Below are positions 44,672-56,160 of a DNA stretch of 64,000 bases, in pieces. The stretch's first letter is position 1. Every line of letters starts with the position of its first letter. Both the position numbers and the translations under genes were made by a program. The DNA lies in contig NC_081409.1 of the NCBI RefSeq assembly GCF_030272615.1, positions 22,322,260 through 22,386,259 of the forward strand, given 5' to 3'. This DNA comes from Cryptomeria japonica. Its lineage: Eukaryota; Streptophyta; Pinopsida; Cupressales; Cupressaceae. Below the pieces are notes generated by a model. That model worked only from the letters and a program-made list of their open reading frames with translations, had not been told where the DNA came from and did no database searches.

Positions 44672-46059
44672 AACAATGCAACAAATTGAGAGGGTGGGGG
44701 TGAATCAGTGTGCAAAAAAACTTACCACAACTTAAACCACAAATCAAATCTGATAATTAATAGTTAAAGCATGAAACAACACCACATCAATAACACACAT
44801 AACACCAAGATTTTTGATGTGGAAAACCTGGTTAAGGGAAAAACCATGGTGGGAACCTATCCATAATGAGATAATACCTTGTTAGAAGTAAATGTAAATA
44901 TTACAATAGGGAATGCATGTGCATTTAGGCACACTGCCTAGAGCTCAGTGCTCAAATAAGAAACCCAGAAATGCTACAACCTTTAGGGAAGGCTCATTGC
45001 CTTACAAGAAGTCTTGCTGACTTATAAAAGAATTCAGACAACAATCCAGATTACATAAACTGTGTAAATAACATCTCCATATGCGTGAGTACAGTTTCAG
45101 TTAAGCTCACTATTTGCTCTGCAACACTTCTCTTCTCTCCTTCATACTTCCAAAAGATCAAATCACTTGTTTGCACATACAAATTGATCCTACATACTCT
45201 CAAAGATTGCATACATACATCTTACATAATTATTACATTTATTTATACAAGTTATCAACCTATATTTCAAGGTTAACTAAACCCTCAACACAAACAATAA
45301 AATAATAACCTCACACGCTACAACAATGCATGCAGACAAAAAAATGTCAGCTAAGACATATCCTAGACCCAAATCAATACTGCAAACACACAACATCTCC
45401 AACAATCATGCCTCGATCATCCACAACACGCTACAACATCAAGAATGCCTCATAACATGAAGAACAACACCAGATAAAGAAAATCTTTAATAATGCATAC
45501 AATAATCAATGCGAACCACCAATACGCATAGAACATGATCTAGAGATATTCATAAGCAACGTGAATTGCACCACAACAATTGCAACAACTCAGATCACTA
45601 GAATCATCATCATCTCTATACTAGATCTCAAAAACACCATCATAACTGACTGCCAACCTAAAATATTTGCTTGTGGATTTTCAAATCATGAATTACTCGA
45701 ACTGAGGACACACATCAACATCTAGAATACATCCCACACATCTACAACTAAAGATATAGAGATTCTGGAGCAATACGGAGCACAAACCAAAATGATGAAT
45801 GGCATCCTCAATATCAAATCCCATAACCTGATCAAAACATCATGCGAACCTCTGCAAATGGGAATGAACCATCTACATACAACATACTAGAAACTTTTTA
45901 ATCTCCATCAACTCATTTGCAATACATAGGCTACACCAACTCATTCAATCTTACTTCACCACTAGAATACATAGAAGAATATGTTGACATTATTCCAACA
46001 AACTTCCCAATGATATCCCCATATGTTGACATTAATGACAACATATCAACCAATATCCA
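44672..46059 (-). repeat. LTR of minus-strand copia G
   Basis: On the minus strand it starts TGGATATTGGTTGATATG at 46059, right after the purine tract GATAAAGGAGGACA (46064-46077), and ends near 44672 with ACTGATTCACCCCCACC-type sequence as in copia E. Contains the shared copia LTR block GAGCACTGAGCTCTAGGC at 44936-44953. No gene inside. Confidence 0.7.
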
Positions 46060-46334
46060 ACTATGTCCTCCTTTATCATTGATGACAACAAATGAATGTG
46101 AAAAACAATCAATGCAATTTGAAAGAAATGAAATCTCAGCAATCTCCCTCAGAATAACAAGGATCAACACCCCCTTAGACAAACATCATAAATATGAAAA
46201 TGATCTTCTCCCTCTCTCCCCCACAAATATGAACATCTGAACCACTAGACACCAACACTGACTACTCCCCTTGACTAGCAGCCTTACTCATCAATCCATA
46301 TCATAAAATATCTCTATGAAGTTCATCAGATTGA
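46060..46334 (-). other. 3' untranslated region of copia G
   Basis: Lies between the RNase H end and the LTR of G; contains polypurine-like tracts on the minus strand, including one near 46160 (TAAGGGGGTG) and one near 46215 (TGGGGGAGAGAGGGAGA). No coding support. Confidence 0.55.
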
Positions 46335-47253
46335 TGAAAATCCATGCATCTTAGTTCTCATCAGGAGGGGCAATCACCCCTAACTTCTCTCTGAGATACT
46401 CAACAATATCTTTAGGAAAAGGCTTCATAAAGATATATGCAATCTGTTCCTTTGTAGATACATACTCCAATATGACTTCTTTCTCATTCACCTTCTCTCT
46501 CAAGAAATGAAACTTGATTGATATATGCTTTGTTTTGGAATACAACACCAGATTCTTTGAAATATTGATAGCACTTGAATTGTCCTATAGTTGATAGCAA
46601 CAGGTTAATCACAAGTAACTCCTATATCCTTCAACATTTGCTTCATCCAAATTACGTAAGTACAATTGCTAGCAGCAACAATGTATTAAGCCTCTGCAAT
46701 AGATAAAGAAACAGCTTTCTGCTTCTTACTTGTCCAAGAGATCAACTTCTTACCCAAAAAGAATGTACCACCTGTAGTACTCTTTCAGTCATCAACATCA
46801 CTTGCCCAATAAGCATTTCTAAAGGCACTCAAAGTAAAGTCACCATTCTTAGGATACCACAAACCAAAATCAGCTGTCCCTTTCAAATATTTGAATATCC
46901 TTTTTATAGCAGTAACATGAGATTCCTTAGGATCAAATTGAAATCTAGAAACATGACACACAACATTCATTATATCAGGTATATTCTGAGTCAACTACAA
47001 TAATCCACCAATCATAGATCTATATCTAGTCTGATTATCTTTTGAAGAATCATCATCCTTTGTCAGCTTACATCTAGTCACCATAGGTGTACCAACTGGT
47101 TTAGAATCTTCAAAACCAAATTTCTTCAACAGTTCCTTCACCAAATTTCTTCAACAATTCCTTCACATACTTAGACTGAGATATGAAAATACCTTTATCC
47201 AATTGAGTAATTTACAATCCCAGAAAGAATTTTATTTCACCAATCCTTAAATG
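46335..47253 (-). pseudogene. RNase H and RT C-terminus of copia G
   Basis: From 47253 downward: IGEIKFFLGL, QLDKGIFISQSKYVKELLKKFG, VGTPMV, RYRSMIGGLL, IMNVVCHVSRFQFDPKESHV, IFKYLKGTADFGLWYPKNGDF, KSTTGGTFFLGKKLISW, and LYSKTKHISIKFHFLREKV ending at LGVIAPPDEN near 46351. The RNase H motif usually DADWAGD reads NAYWASD, losing an acid. A short tandem duplication (CAAATTTCTTCAACAGTTCC) at 47119-47165 adds extra residues. At about 47255 the sequence flips to plus-strand copia E. Confidence 0.8.
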
Positions 47254-47255
47254 CC

Positions 47256-47470
47256 TCTGTATAGAGATTGCATTTGGAACTAAGAGTGAAGGTAACATTT
47301 TTCATTTGAATGCCAGTGAGAAAATTTGTTTTATTGCTCAAATTGATGAGAGTTGGTTGTGGCATAGGAGAATGTGTCATGTGAAATTTGATTCAATGAT
47401 CAAGATCCGTTCTACACATGATGTTAGATATTTGCCTAAGATTGTTAAGCCTACTATTCCGATATGTAAG
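47256..47470 (+). pseudogene. GAG-pre-integrase of copia E
   Basis: Plus-strand EIAFGTKSEGNIFHLN, IAQIDESWLWHRRMCHVKFDSM, LPKIVKPTIPICK: the zinc-binding segment before copia integrase. It ends at 47470 where chromovirus F is inserted. Removing F and one copy of GTAAG rejoins CK to EY of the zinc motif at 55342. Its gag and 5' LTR are absent. Confidence 0.8.
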
Positions 47471-47473
47471 TAT

Positions 47474-49064
47474 TGTAGGAGCACTTGAGAAATTTTGTTG
47501 TGTAGGTTCTAGGAGTTTGTAATCATGTGATTTTGGTTTGTAATAAGGTCAATAGGATTTTGAATAAGTGCTCATATTATTTAAGGACCCGAGGAGTTAT
47601 TGTTTGACCAATGTTGGCCTATTGTCTCTTAAGGGTGCCAGATAGAGCATTTGGTAGAATAAGTTGGTATTGTGTTAGAATAGGTTGGTTTGATGAAGTT
47701 TAGGAGGTTTTAAGGTCATTTGAACCTTTATAAGTGACCTAGGTTTGATTTGGGAAAAAGTTGCTCAACTATGTACAAGTTGTAAAAAGTTGCAAAAGTT
47801 GCTCATAGCAACTTTGCAACATTTGCATTTTCCAAACACCAACGGCTAGTTGGTTGTCTTTTTCAATTAAAGAAATTTGTAACCAACCTAAGGCCAATGT
47901 AAGGCTTGGGAAAATTGATGAGAATGTTGGTTGAAGATTTGAATGAAGAAAAGAAAGTTTAGCCTTTCAAAAAATTTATTGTTTTAGCGAGTTGAGTTCA
48001 GTTTCATTGACATTTTATGGTCTGTATGGACTTCCAAGCCAGACCAAGGCATGAATTGTTAGAGAAAATACATACCTTTCATTTCATGGTGATTTGAGGT
48101 TTTGAAGTGTTATAGTTTGTAAGTTGTATCAATATTTGTTGCAGGCGGGTCCTAAAGACCTTAAAACAAGGGTTTTGAAGACTCTATGGCTCATACCTAG
48201 CATTCCATGGTGGAACTCCATACTAAAATCTTGTGGAATGCTTGGAGGCCTTGTAAAGTATGCTTTAATTTTTTTTTTAAGACAAGGGAGGCTAAAATCG
48301 AGATTTTCCAACATACCCTAGGCTTGGCACTTTGAGTTGGCAAGCAATGGAGATCGTGGACAATAGGCCCTAGATGGGTAAATCCGTTGGATGGATTTGA
48401 TTATAGTTGATTGGACATCCTCATGGGTCTAAAAACCTAAGACAGTCATTAGAATACTTGGCCATTTGGACTGGTGAAGGCATTTGAGCCAAACCCTATT
48501 TTGTAGGCTTAAAAGGAGGAATTAGGCCTAAAAAAGGGTTAGGTGGGTTAGAAACCAAACCCATATCCAATTTTGTGATATTGTATGAAGATTCCAAAAG
48601 GGTATCTAGAAAGATAAATATTTCATATCAGTGTTCGGGACTTCGGGGAGATAAGTGCAAAATACCTCACCGGTAGGGCTAATTGGGCTAGGTCTCCTAG
48701 TAGGCCTAAAAGAGCAAATTGGTCCTTAAGCTTGGAAATGGTAATCTCCAAAGACCTAGAAAAAAAATAAAATCAACCCTATGTGAGTTGGGAATGTGTG
48801 AGAGAAGATCCTAAGGTAGAGGGGGTTGGCTCTTGGTGAAGGTGTGAGAAGGTGTTGAGTAGGAGAGTCTCAATTAAGGGGTGTTGGACACTCACAAGAC
48901 AAGAGGTGGTCACCATAGTCTAAGATACTTTGGAAGGTCATTAAGGGTTCACCCTACAACCTTTGGAAGGTTGGGATAATGTGGAACCATTGGATGGTTC
49001 AAGAGACTGCCTAGGGAAACATCAAGAATAAGCAAACCCGGTAGGAGTGAGAATCCCCTCTACA
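47474..49064 (+). repeat. 5' LTR of chromovirus F
   Basis: About 1,591 bp, TGTAGGAGCACTTGAG to CCTCTACA. A TATA-like TTTATAAG lies at 47727-47734, preserved at 53993-54000. Confidence 0.9.
47727..47734 (+). promoter_or_regulatory. Putative TATA box, F 5' LTR
   Basis: TTTATAAG in the context ACCTTTATAAGTGACCTA, kept in the 3' LTR; probable U3 promoter. Confidence 0.45.
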
Positions 49065-49070
49065 TCAAAT

Positions 49071-49083
49071 TGGTATTAGAGCC
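49071..49083 (+). promoter_or_regulatory. Primer-binding site of F
   Basis: TGGTATTAGAGCC, six bases after the LTR, one mismatch to the initiator tRNA-Met complement used by most plant chromoviruses. Confidence 0.85.
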
Positions 49084-49141
49084 ACTTATTTAAACAAATT
49101 GGTGTATGTTAGACCAAGAGATAAAATAAGAAGCCAACAAC

Positions 49142-50185
49142 ATGCCACTTAAGGCAATGAGTCAAGAGGCCATTAGGAAGTTGGTCCAAGACATGCTTAG
49201 TGAAGCTCGGGAGAAAGACACCAAGAAAGGTAAGGGCAAGCTCATAGAGTGGGGTGATGGAACTGATGATGAAGATGTAGATGTGATAGGAGTGGTGACA
49301 TAAAAGAAGGAGTTGGAGAAAGATCCACAAATATTCTTGGATTCTCTTAAATCACTCAACAAAGATAGTCTAGATGGTTTACCAATCTATAGTGGAAGCC
49401 TAAATGGAGAAGAGCTATTGGATTGGATAGAAGTTTTGAACAATTATTTTGAATACAAGGAGATTGCAGAAGAAAATAGGGTTAGAATGGCTAAGACCAA
49501 GCTGAAAGGATCAACTCTAGTTTGGTGGAACATGATGCAAGAGGAAAGGGAACAAACCGGAAGGAAGAAGATCAACTCTTGGGAGAGAATGAAGATTAGA
49601 ATCAAAACTCAATTCCCACCTCTAGATTATGAGGTGTAGATACACAAGAAGTTGATGAGTTTGGAGCAGAGGGAAATGGATGTGAGTGCTTACAAAGAGG
49701 AGTTCAACAAACTAACTCTCAGAGCAAGGAAATAAGAGGAAGAAGTGGAGAAGGTAGCAAGATACCTAAATGGCCTTAGACAAAACATTCAAGATGAAAT
49801 TAACATGATGGCACTTGAGATAGTTCATAAGTGTTTTCAGATGGCCTTGAGAGAATAGGACAAGATCAAGAGGAAAAGTGAATTCAATCAAAGAGGTAGA
49901 GGTGGTAGAGGATTCAGAGGAAGAGGAACCTTTGGAAGGGGACATAACTCTAGAAAGAATGAAGAAAGTAGTCAATCTGAACATAGTGGGGATAACTTTA
50001 GCAAGCATGGTCAGTTCAAAGGAAACTCTAGAGGAAGAAACAACTTTAGGGGCAAATTTGGTACTCAAGGAAGAGGACCCAGAATCTTCACCGGTAAATG
50101 CTTTCATTGTCATCAAGTAGGCCACATAATGAACCGTTGTCTTGAAAAGACTTCAAGTTCTTATGTAGGTGAAAGGAGAACTTAG
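49142..50185 (+). pseudogene. gag: gag of chromovirus F
   Basis: Starts MPLKAMSQEAIRKLVQDML at 49142. Capsid core: LPIYSGSLNGEELLDWIEVLNNYFEY, KLKGSTLVWWNMMQEE, MKIRIKTQFPPLDYEV. A Gly/Arg-rich RNA-binding segment (RGRGGRGFRGRGTFGRG) precedes an intact zinc knuckle CFHCHQVGHIMNRC (50099-50140, C-X2-C-X4-H-X4-C). Stops at 49301, 49637 and near 49733, 49857, 50185. Gag forms the particle; this copy is broken. Confidence 0.88.
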
Positions 50186-50711
50186 TTGGTGCAAGAGGAA
50201 GACAATCAAAGTGTTACCTCACCAATCAACAAAGCTCGACTAGTTCTAGATGGAGAGAAACTGATGTTAAGGAGGATCTTGTTGAAGGTACCACAGGCCA
50301 AAGAACCTACTCAAAGAAAGACTCTTTAAAACCACTTGCAGATCATATGGTAAGATGTGTAGGGTCATAGTGGGTTCAGGGTCTACTGAGAACATTGTAG
50401 CAGTTGAGATGGTAGACAAACTTAAGTTGAAAAGGTTGCCACACACCAATCCCTATAAGGTATCATGGTTGAGTAAAGGACAACATGTGTTAGTATATGA
50501 GAAAGCTTGGATAGACTTTTAAATTGGAGAGTATAAGGAAATAGTACTATGTGATATACTACCCATGGATGCATGCTATTTGTTTCTTGGACACCCTTGG
50601 CAATATGATGTCAAAGCCATACATGATCGGGAGAAGAACTCTTATGTTATCACCAAAGAAGGGAGGAAGTTCCAAATGGATCCTTTGGTTGTTTAGGGAG
50701 AAGAAAGACAT
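50186..50711 (+). pseudogene. Protease region of chromovirus F
   Basis: RILLKVPQAKEP, then a frameshifted core reading IVGSGSTENIVAVEMVDKLKLKRLPH, and ILPMDACYLFLGHPWQYDVKAIHDREKN. The catalytic Asp of the V-D-x-G-S motif reads Gly here (IVGSGS), so the protease is dead. Several stops and frame changes. Confidence 0.7.
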
Positions 50712-51780
50712 GTGGGTTCAAGTGTTATGTTACTTAGTGAGAAGGAGTTCCTAAAAGAGTTGAATCATGAAAGGAACCAAGGATATTCCATCATAGTCAA
50801 ACCAAAAGAAGAGGCAAAGACTGAGCCCAAACTGGTAGTACCTCAAGAAGTGAAGACCTTGTTGGACCGGTACAAAGACATTGTTGTAAATGAGATACTA
50901 GATGATTTACCCCCATACAAAGATGTGAACCATTAGATAGACCTCATACCTGGAGCTACCTTGCCAAACAAAGCTTCTTACAAAATGACACCTACTCAAA
51001 ATGAAGGAATAGCAAGACAAGTGCAAGAATTGCTAGATAAGAGGTTGATAAAGAAGAGTTTAAGCCCATGTGCAGTACCTACTATTTTGGTACCTAAGAA
51101 AGATGGCAAATGGAGAACATGCACCAACTCAAGAGCCATCAATAAGATTACCACTAGATACTGGTTTCCAATGCCAAGAATTGAGGACCTAATGGACTAC
51201 CTAGGAGGAGCTTGTTACTTTTCAAAGGTGGATTTAAAGTCAGGATATCATCAAATAAGGATTAGACTTGGAGATGAGTGGAAAACAACCTTTAAGACCA
51301 ATGAAGGGCTCTATGAATGGTTGGTGATTCCCTTTGGGCTCACAAATGTACCTAGCACCTTCATGAGACTCATGAATGAAGTGCTTGCATAATTTATTGG
51401 TAAATTTGTGATTGTTTATCTTGATAACATTTTGATTTTTAGCAGGTTAAGGGAGGAGCATATTAGACATTTGAATTAGGTCTTGAGGAAGCTACATCAA
51501 GAAAAGTTGATGATAAACTTAGACAAGTGTGAGTTCTTCAAAACTGAACTATTATATCTTGGTTTTGTAGTTTCTCAAGGTTGTTTGAAATGGATCCAAC
51601 AAAGGTAGATGCAGTAGTTAATTGGCCTACTCCTAAATCAATAGGAGATGTGAGAAGTTTTCATGGGTTAGCTTCATTCTATAGGAAGTTTATTAGAGGG
51701 TTTAACCATGTATGTGCACCCATATTGAACACCATCAAAGGAGGAATGAAATGTTAGTTTAAGTGGACTAGTGTAGCGGA
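50712..51780 (+). pseudogene. pol: Reverse transcriptase of chromovirus F
   Basis: LLDRYKDIVVNEILDDLPPYKDVNH, stop, [115 protein letters not shown], stop, then VIVYLDNILIFSR. The catalytic box YLDD reads YLDN (Asn codon 51426-51428), removing one metal-binding Asp. A frameshift follows near 51585. Confidence 0.88.
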
Positions 51781-52260
51781 CAAGGGGTTTGAGTTGTTGA
51801 AACAAAAAGTAGCAGAATTAGCTTATCTTAGGCTCCCTGATTTCAATCAGCTCTTTACTCTGGAGTGTGATTCTAGCAAGTTGGCAATAGGAGCAGTTTT
51901 GAGCCAAGAAGGTCATCCGGTAGCATTTTTCTCTAAGAAGCTCAATGAGGCAAAACAAAAGTATTCTACCTATGACCTAGAGTTGTATGCCATAGTACAA
52001 GCCCTTAAGAAATGGTGACATTATCTACTTCCCAAAGAGTTCATAGTTTATACTGTCAACCATGTACTTAGCTTCTTGAATGGACATGAGAAGTTACATC
52101 AAAGACACATCAAATAGGTTGAGCACTTGCAGGCCTATACCTTTTCCATCAAACACAATAAATGAGTCACCAATAAGGTACTAGATTCCTTAAGTATAAG
52201 AGTTCTTACCAACCAAGAGGTGCAACTCCAAATTGTGGGATTAAATGATCTCAAAGACCT
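51781..52260 (+). pseudogene. RNase H of chromovirus F
   Basis: FTLECDSSKLAIGAVLSQEGHPVAFFSKKLNEAKQKY, YDLELYAIVQALKKW, stop, HYLLPKEFIVYTVNHVLSF, HQRHIK. First Asp (CDSS) and Glu (LELYAI) are kept; the TDH Asp reads Asn (TVNH). Stops at 52016, 52117 and 52162. Confidence 0.82.
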
Positions 52261-53511
52261 ATACCAAGGTGACAAGGATTTTGGTGAAGCATATGATATT
52301 TGCACCAAGTTTACTAATGTTTGTCATGTTGCATATTCTGATTTCATGTTGCAGGAAGGCCTTTTGTTTAAAGGACACTTAATTTGCACACCTTAGTGCT
52401 CTATGAGAGACAATATCATCAAAGAGAAGCATCAAGACAACTTAGGAGGACATTTTAGTCTTGAAAAGACCTTAGAGTAGGTTGGACGGTTTTATCATTG
52501 GCCTAAACTTCAAACAAATGTTAAAAGGTTTGTGGAGCAATGCCCATATGTCAGAGAGCTAAGGGAACCTCCAACAATGCAGGTTTATATCAGCCATTGG
52601 CCATACCAACTAGACCTTGGGAATGTTTGAGCATGGACTTTGTACTTGGTTTGCCTAGGACTCCAAGAGGGTATGATAGTGTTTTTTTCATAGTGGATAG
52701 ATTCAACAAGATGGCACACTTTGTGCCTTGTAAATGCACAAATGATGTCTCTTACATGGCAGGGCTATTCTTCAAGGAAGTTGTGAGAATTCATGGCTTA
52801 TTGCTTAGCATTGTGAGTGACAAAGACACTAAATTTGTAAGTCACTTTTGGCAAACCTTATGGAAAAAACCAGGCACAAAAATTTCCTTCTCATCAACAT
52901 ACCATCCACAATCAGATGGTCAAATTGAAGTGGTTAACAGATCCTTAGGTAACTTGTTGAGATGTCTCACCAAACAACATGGACAAGCTTGGGATCTAGT
53001 ATTGGGTCAAGTAGAGTATTCCTACAATGACACAGTTAATAGAAGCACATGTCGAAGTCCCTTTGAAATTGTTAATGGATGTCATCCTAGGGGTATCTTG
53101 GAACTTAGAGACCTCAGTCCTATGGACCATAGAAGTGCACAAGGGGAAAAATTTGTAGAGAATATAAAAGAGATACCTGAGTAGGTCAAGAAGACAATGC
53201 AACAACATAATTAGAAGTACAAGGCACTAGCAGATAATAAAAGAAGAAAAGTACACTATAAGGCTGGTGATCTAGTGTTGGGCTACTTGAGGAAGGAGAG
53301 GATACCCAAGGGACAACCTAGTAAGCTATGCATGAAGAAGATTGGACCTCTTAAGGTGATGCATAAATTTGGCAATAATGCATATGAGTTAGAGTTACCT
53401 CCAAACTTAGGCATATCCCCAATCTTCAAGGTATGTGATTTGTATCCATACAAAGGGTCTCAGACAACCACAAATCAAGAAGAACCTACTACTATAGAAG
53501 ATATAGACTAG
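52261..53511 (+). pseudogene. Integrase of chromovirus F
   Basis: The zinc-finger region (HQDNLGGHFSLEKTLE ... FYHWPKLQTNVKRFVEQCPYV) is shifted. Core: Asp in SMDFVLGLPRTPRGYDSVFFIVDRF, Asp in VSDKDTKFVSHFW, Glu in GQIEVVNRSLGNLLR; all kept. C-terminus: YKAGDLVLGYLRKERIP, KKIGPLKVMHKFGNNAYELELP (GPY/F-type) and PIFKVCDLYPYKG. The core 52540-53184 is open; stops at 53182, 53212 and 53509. Confidence 0.88.
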
Positions 53512-53709
53512 TTACGGGATTTACCTCCAAGCCAACCGGTCACATTGGATTGCATTTTGGATTCTAAGGTTGTGAAAAAGACTAGGAGAGGAGTTTATAA
53601 AGACTATCTGATCAAATGGGCAGAGCTACCAGAGTTAGAAGCTACATGGATGTCAGAGAGAGACATCATACAACATGGTACCACTGTCCAAGCTTTATCA
53701 ACTCAATAG
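53512..53709 (+). pseudogene. Chromodomain at the C-terminus of F integrase
   Basis: In frame with integrase: ILDSKVVKKTRRGVYKDYLIKW followed by LPELEATWMSERDI. The IKW and ATWM aromatic residues of a chromodomain are present; the N-terminal aromatic is not evident. Chromoviruses use this domain to steer integration to chromatin marks. Only the TAG at 53509 separates it from the integrase frame. Confidence 0.88.
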
Positions 53710-53739
53710 ACTTGAGTTCTTCTTACCCCCAGAGCATGG

Positions 53740-55333
53740 TGCAGGAGAACTTGAGAAATTTTGTTGTGTAGGTTCCAGGAGTTTGGAATCATGTGATTTT
53801 GGTTTGTAATAAGGTCAATAGGATTTTGAATAAGTGCTCAGATGATGTAAGGACCCTAGGAGTTATTGTTTGACCAATGTTGGCCTATTGGCTCTTAAGG
53901 GTGCTAGATAGAGCTTTTGGTAGAATAAATTGGTATTGTGTTAGAATAGGTTTGTTTGATGAATTTTAGGAGGTTTTATGGTCATTTTAACCTTTATAAG
54001 TGACCTACATTTGATTTGGGCAAAAGTTTCTCAACTATGTAAAAGTTGTAAAAAGTTGCAAAAGTTGCTCATAGCAACTTTGAAACATTTGTATTTTCCA
54101 AACACCAACGGCTAGTTGGTTGTCTTTTTCAGTTAAAGACATTTGTAACCAACCCAAGGCTGATATAAGGCTTGGGACAACTGATGAGAATGTTGGTTGA
54201 AGATTTAAATGAAGAAAACCAATTGTTTTTTTAGCGAGTTGAGTTGAGTTTCATTGACATTGTACGATTTGTACGAACTTCCAAGCTAGACCAAGGAATG
54301 AATTGTTAGAGAAGAGACATACCTTTCATTTCATGGTTATTTTAGGTTTTTAAGTGTTAAAGTTTGTAAGTTGTATCAATTTTTATTGCAGGTGGGTCCT
54401 AAAGAACTTAAAACAAGGGTTTTGAAGACTCTATGGCTCATACCTAGCATTCCATGGTGGAAATCCATACTGAAACCTTGTGGAATGCTAGGAGGCCTTG
54501 TAAAGTATGCTTTCAATTTTTTTTTAAGACAAGGGAGGCTAAACTCCAGATTTGCCACCATACCCTAGGCTTGGCACGTTGAGTTGGCAAGCAATGGGGA
54601 TCATGGACAACAGGCCCTAGATGGGTCAATCTGTTGGATGGATTTGATTCTAGGTTGGATTGGACATCCTCATGGGTGTACAGACCTAAGAAAATCATCA
54701 AAATCCTTGGCTATTTGAATAGGTGAAGGCATTTGAGCCAAACCCTATTTTGTAGGCTTAAAAGGAGGGAATTAGGCCTAAAAAAGGGTTAGGTGGGTTA
54801 GAAACCAAACCCATATCCAATTTTGTGATATTTTATGAAGTTTCCAAAAGGGTATCTGGAAAGCTAAATAGTTCATACCGGTGTTCAGGACTTTAGGCAG
54901 ATAAGTGCAAAATACCTCACTGGTAGGGCTAATTGGGCTAGGTCTCCTAGTAGGCCTAAAAGAGTAAATTGATCCTTAAGCTTGGAAATGATAATCTCCA
55001 AAGACCTAGGTGAAGGGATAGGTTTATAAAACAAAATAAAATCAGCCCTATGTGAGTTGGGAATGTGTGAGAGAAGATTCTAAGGTAGAGGGGGTTGGCT
55101 CTTGGTGAAGGTGTGAGAAGGTGTTGAGTAGGAGAGTCTGAATTAAGGAGTGTTGGACACTCACAAGACAAGAGGTGGTCACCATAGTCTAAGGACCTTG
55201 GGAAGGTCATTAAGGGTGCACTATACAACCTTTGGAAGGTTGGGATAGTGTGTAATCATTGGATGGTTCAAGAGACTGCCTAGGGAGACATCAAGAATAA
55301 GCAAACCCAGTAGGAGTGAGCATCGCCTCTACA
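53740..55333 (+). repeat. 3' LTR of chromovirus F
   Basis: TGCAGGAGAACTTGAG to CCTCTACA, colinear with 47474-49064. Preceded by CTTACCCCCAGAGCATGG, the chromovirus-type 3' end, with no strong polypurine tract. TATA-like TTTATAAG at 53993-54000. Confidence 0.9.
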
Positions 55334-55336
55334 TTA

Positions 55337-56160
55337 GTAAGGAATATTAGTTGGGTAAGAAAACAAGAATTTATTTAAAGAGAAAATGATATACATTTGA
55401 TGGACTACTAGATCTTGTGCATACTGGCCCATGTGGACCTACAAATGTTAGAAGTATGCAGGGTGATAGATATTTCATGTTGCTAGTTGATGATTGTTCT
55501 AGGATGATGTGGGTTGTACTTTTGAAGGAGAAATCAAAAGTGTTGGAAAATTTCAAGATATTCAAAGCCAAGGTTGAGATTGAGTCTGGATTGAAGGTGA
55601 AGTGTCTGAGATCTGATAAAGGTGGATAATTATGTTCCGATGAGTTTAATTCATTTTGTGAGAAGCATGATATTAGAAGACAATTATCTACTCCTAGAAT
55701 CCCTTAGCAGAATAGAGTTGTTGAAAGGAAGAACATAACTATCTTGGATGCTACAAGGACTATGTTGATTAAAGGAAATATTATGAAGATCTACTGGAAA
55801 GAAGCTATTAGCATTGCTGTTTACACAATCAACAGAGTTCACATCAAAGGTGATACTGGTAAGACCCCTAATGAGCTATGGCTTGGTCATGTTCCTACTG
55901 TGAGATATTTCAAAGTATTTGGTAGAAAATATTATATCAAGAGAGATGAGGATATAGGAAAGTTTGATGCTAGAAGTGATGAAGGAATTTTCTTGGGATA
56001 TTCAACAAAGAGCAAAGCCTATCGGTGCTATAACAAGAGACCGAGAAAGATAGTGGAGAGTGCAAATGTAAAGGTGGATGAGAACCTTGGGAAAGAGATT
56101 AGAGTATGTACTTATGATGATGGACAACATATTGTTTTAGCTCCTATTTAGACTGAAGAG
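55337..56160 (+). pseudogene. Integrase of copia E
   Basis: From the GTAAG target copy: EY, stop, LGKKTRI, then the core LLDLVHTGPCGPTNVRSMQGDRYFM. The first catalytic Asp is Gly (codon 55426-55428; copia A has HTDLCG). SDKGG and VVERKN keep the other two acids. C-terminal WKEAISIAVYTINRVHIKG, LWLGHVPTVRYFKVFGRKYY, FLGYSTKSKAYRCYN. Stops at 55627 and 56149. Confidence 0.85.

Larger units (their letters stand above)
47471..55336 (+). mobile_element. Complete chromovirus F (gypsy) nested in copia E
   Basis: LTRs 47474-49064 and 53740-55333, primer site, gag with zinc knuckle, PR, RT, RNase H, INT and C-terminal chromodomain. The target repeat GTAAG (47466-47470 and 55337-55341) restores the E frame when F is removed, but it leaves three extra bases outside each TG...ACA end (TAT and TTA). 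LTRs differ by about 6 percent over the first 235 bp. Confidence 0.9.
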
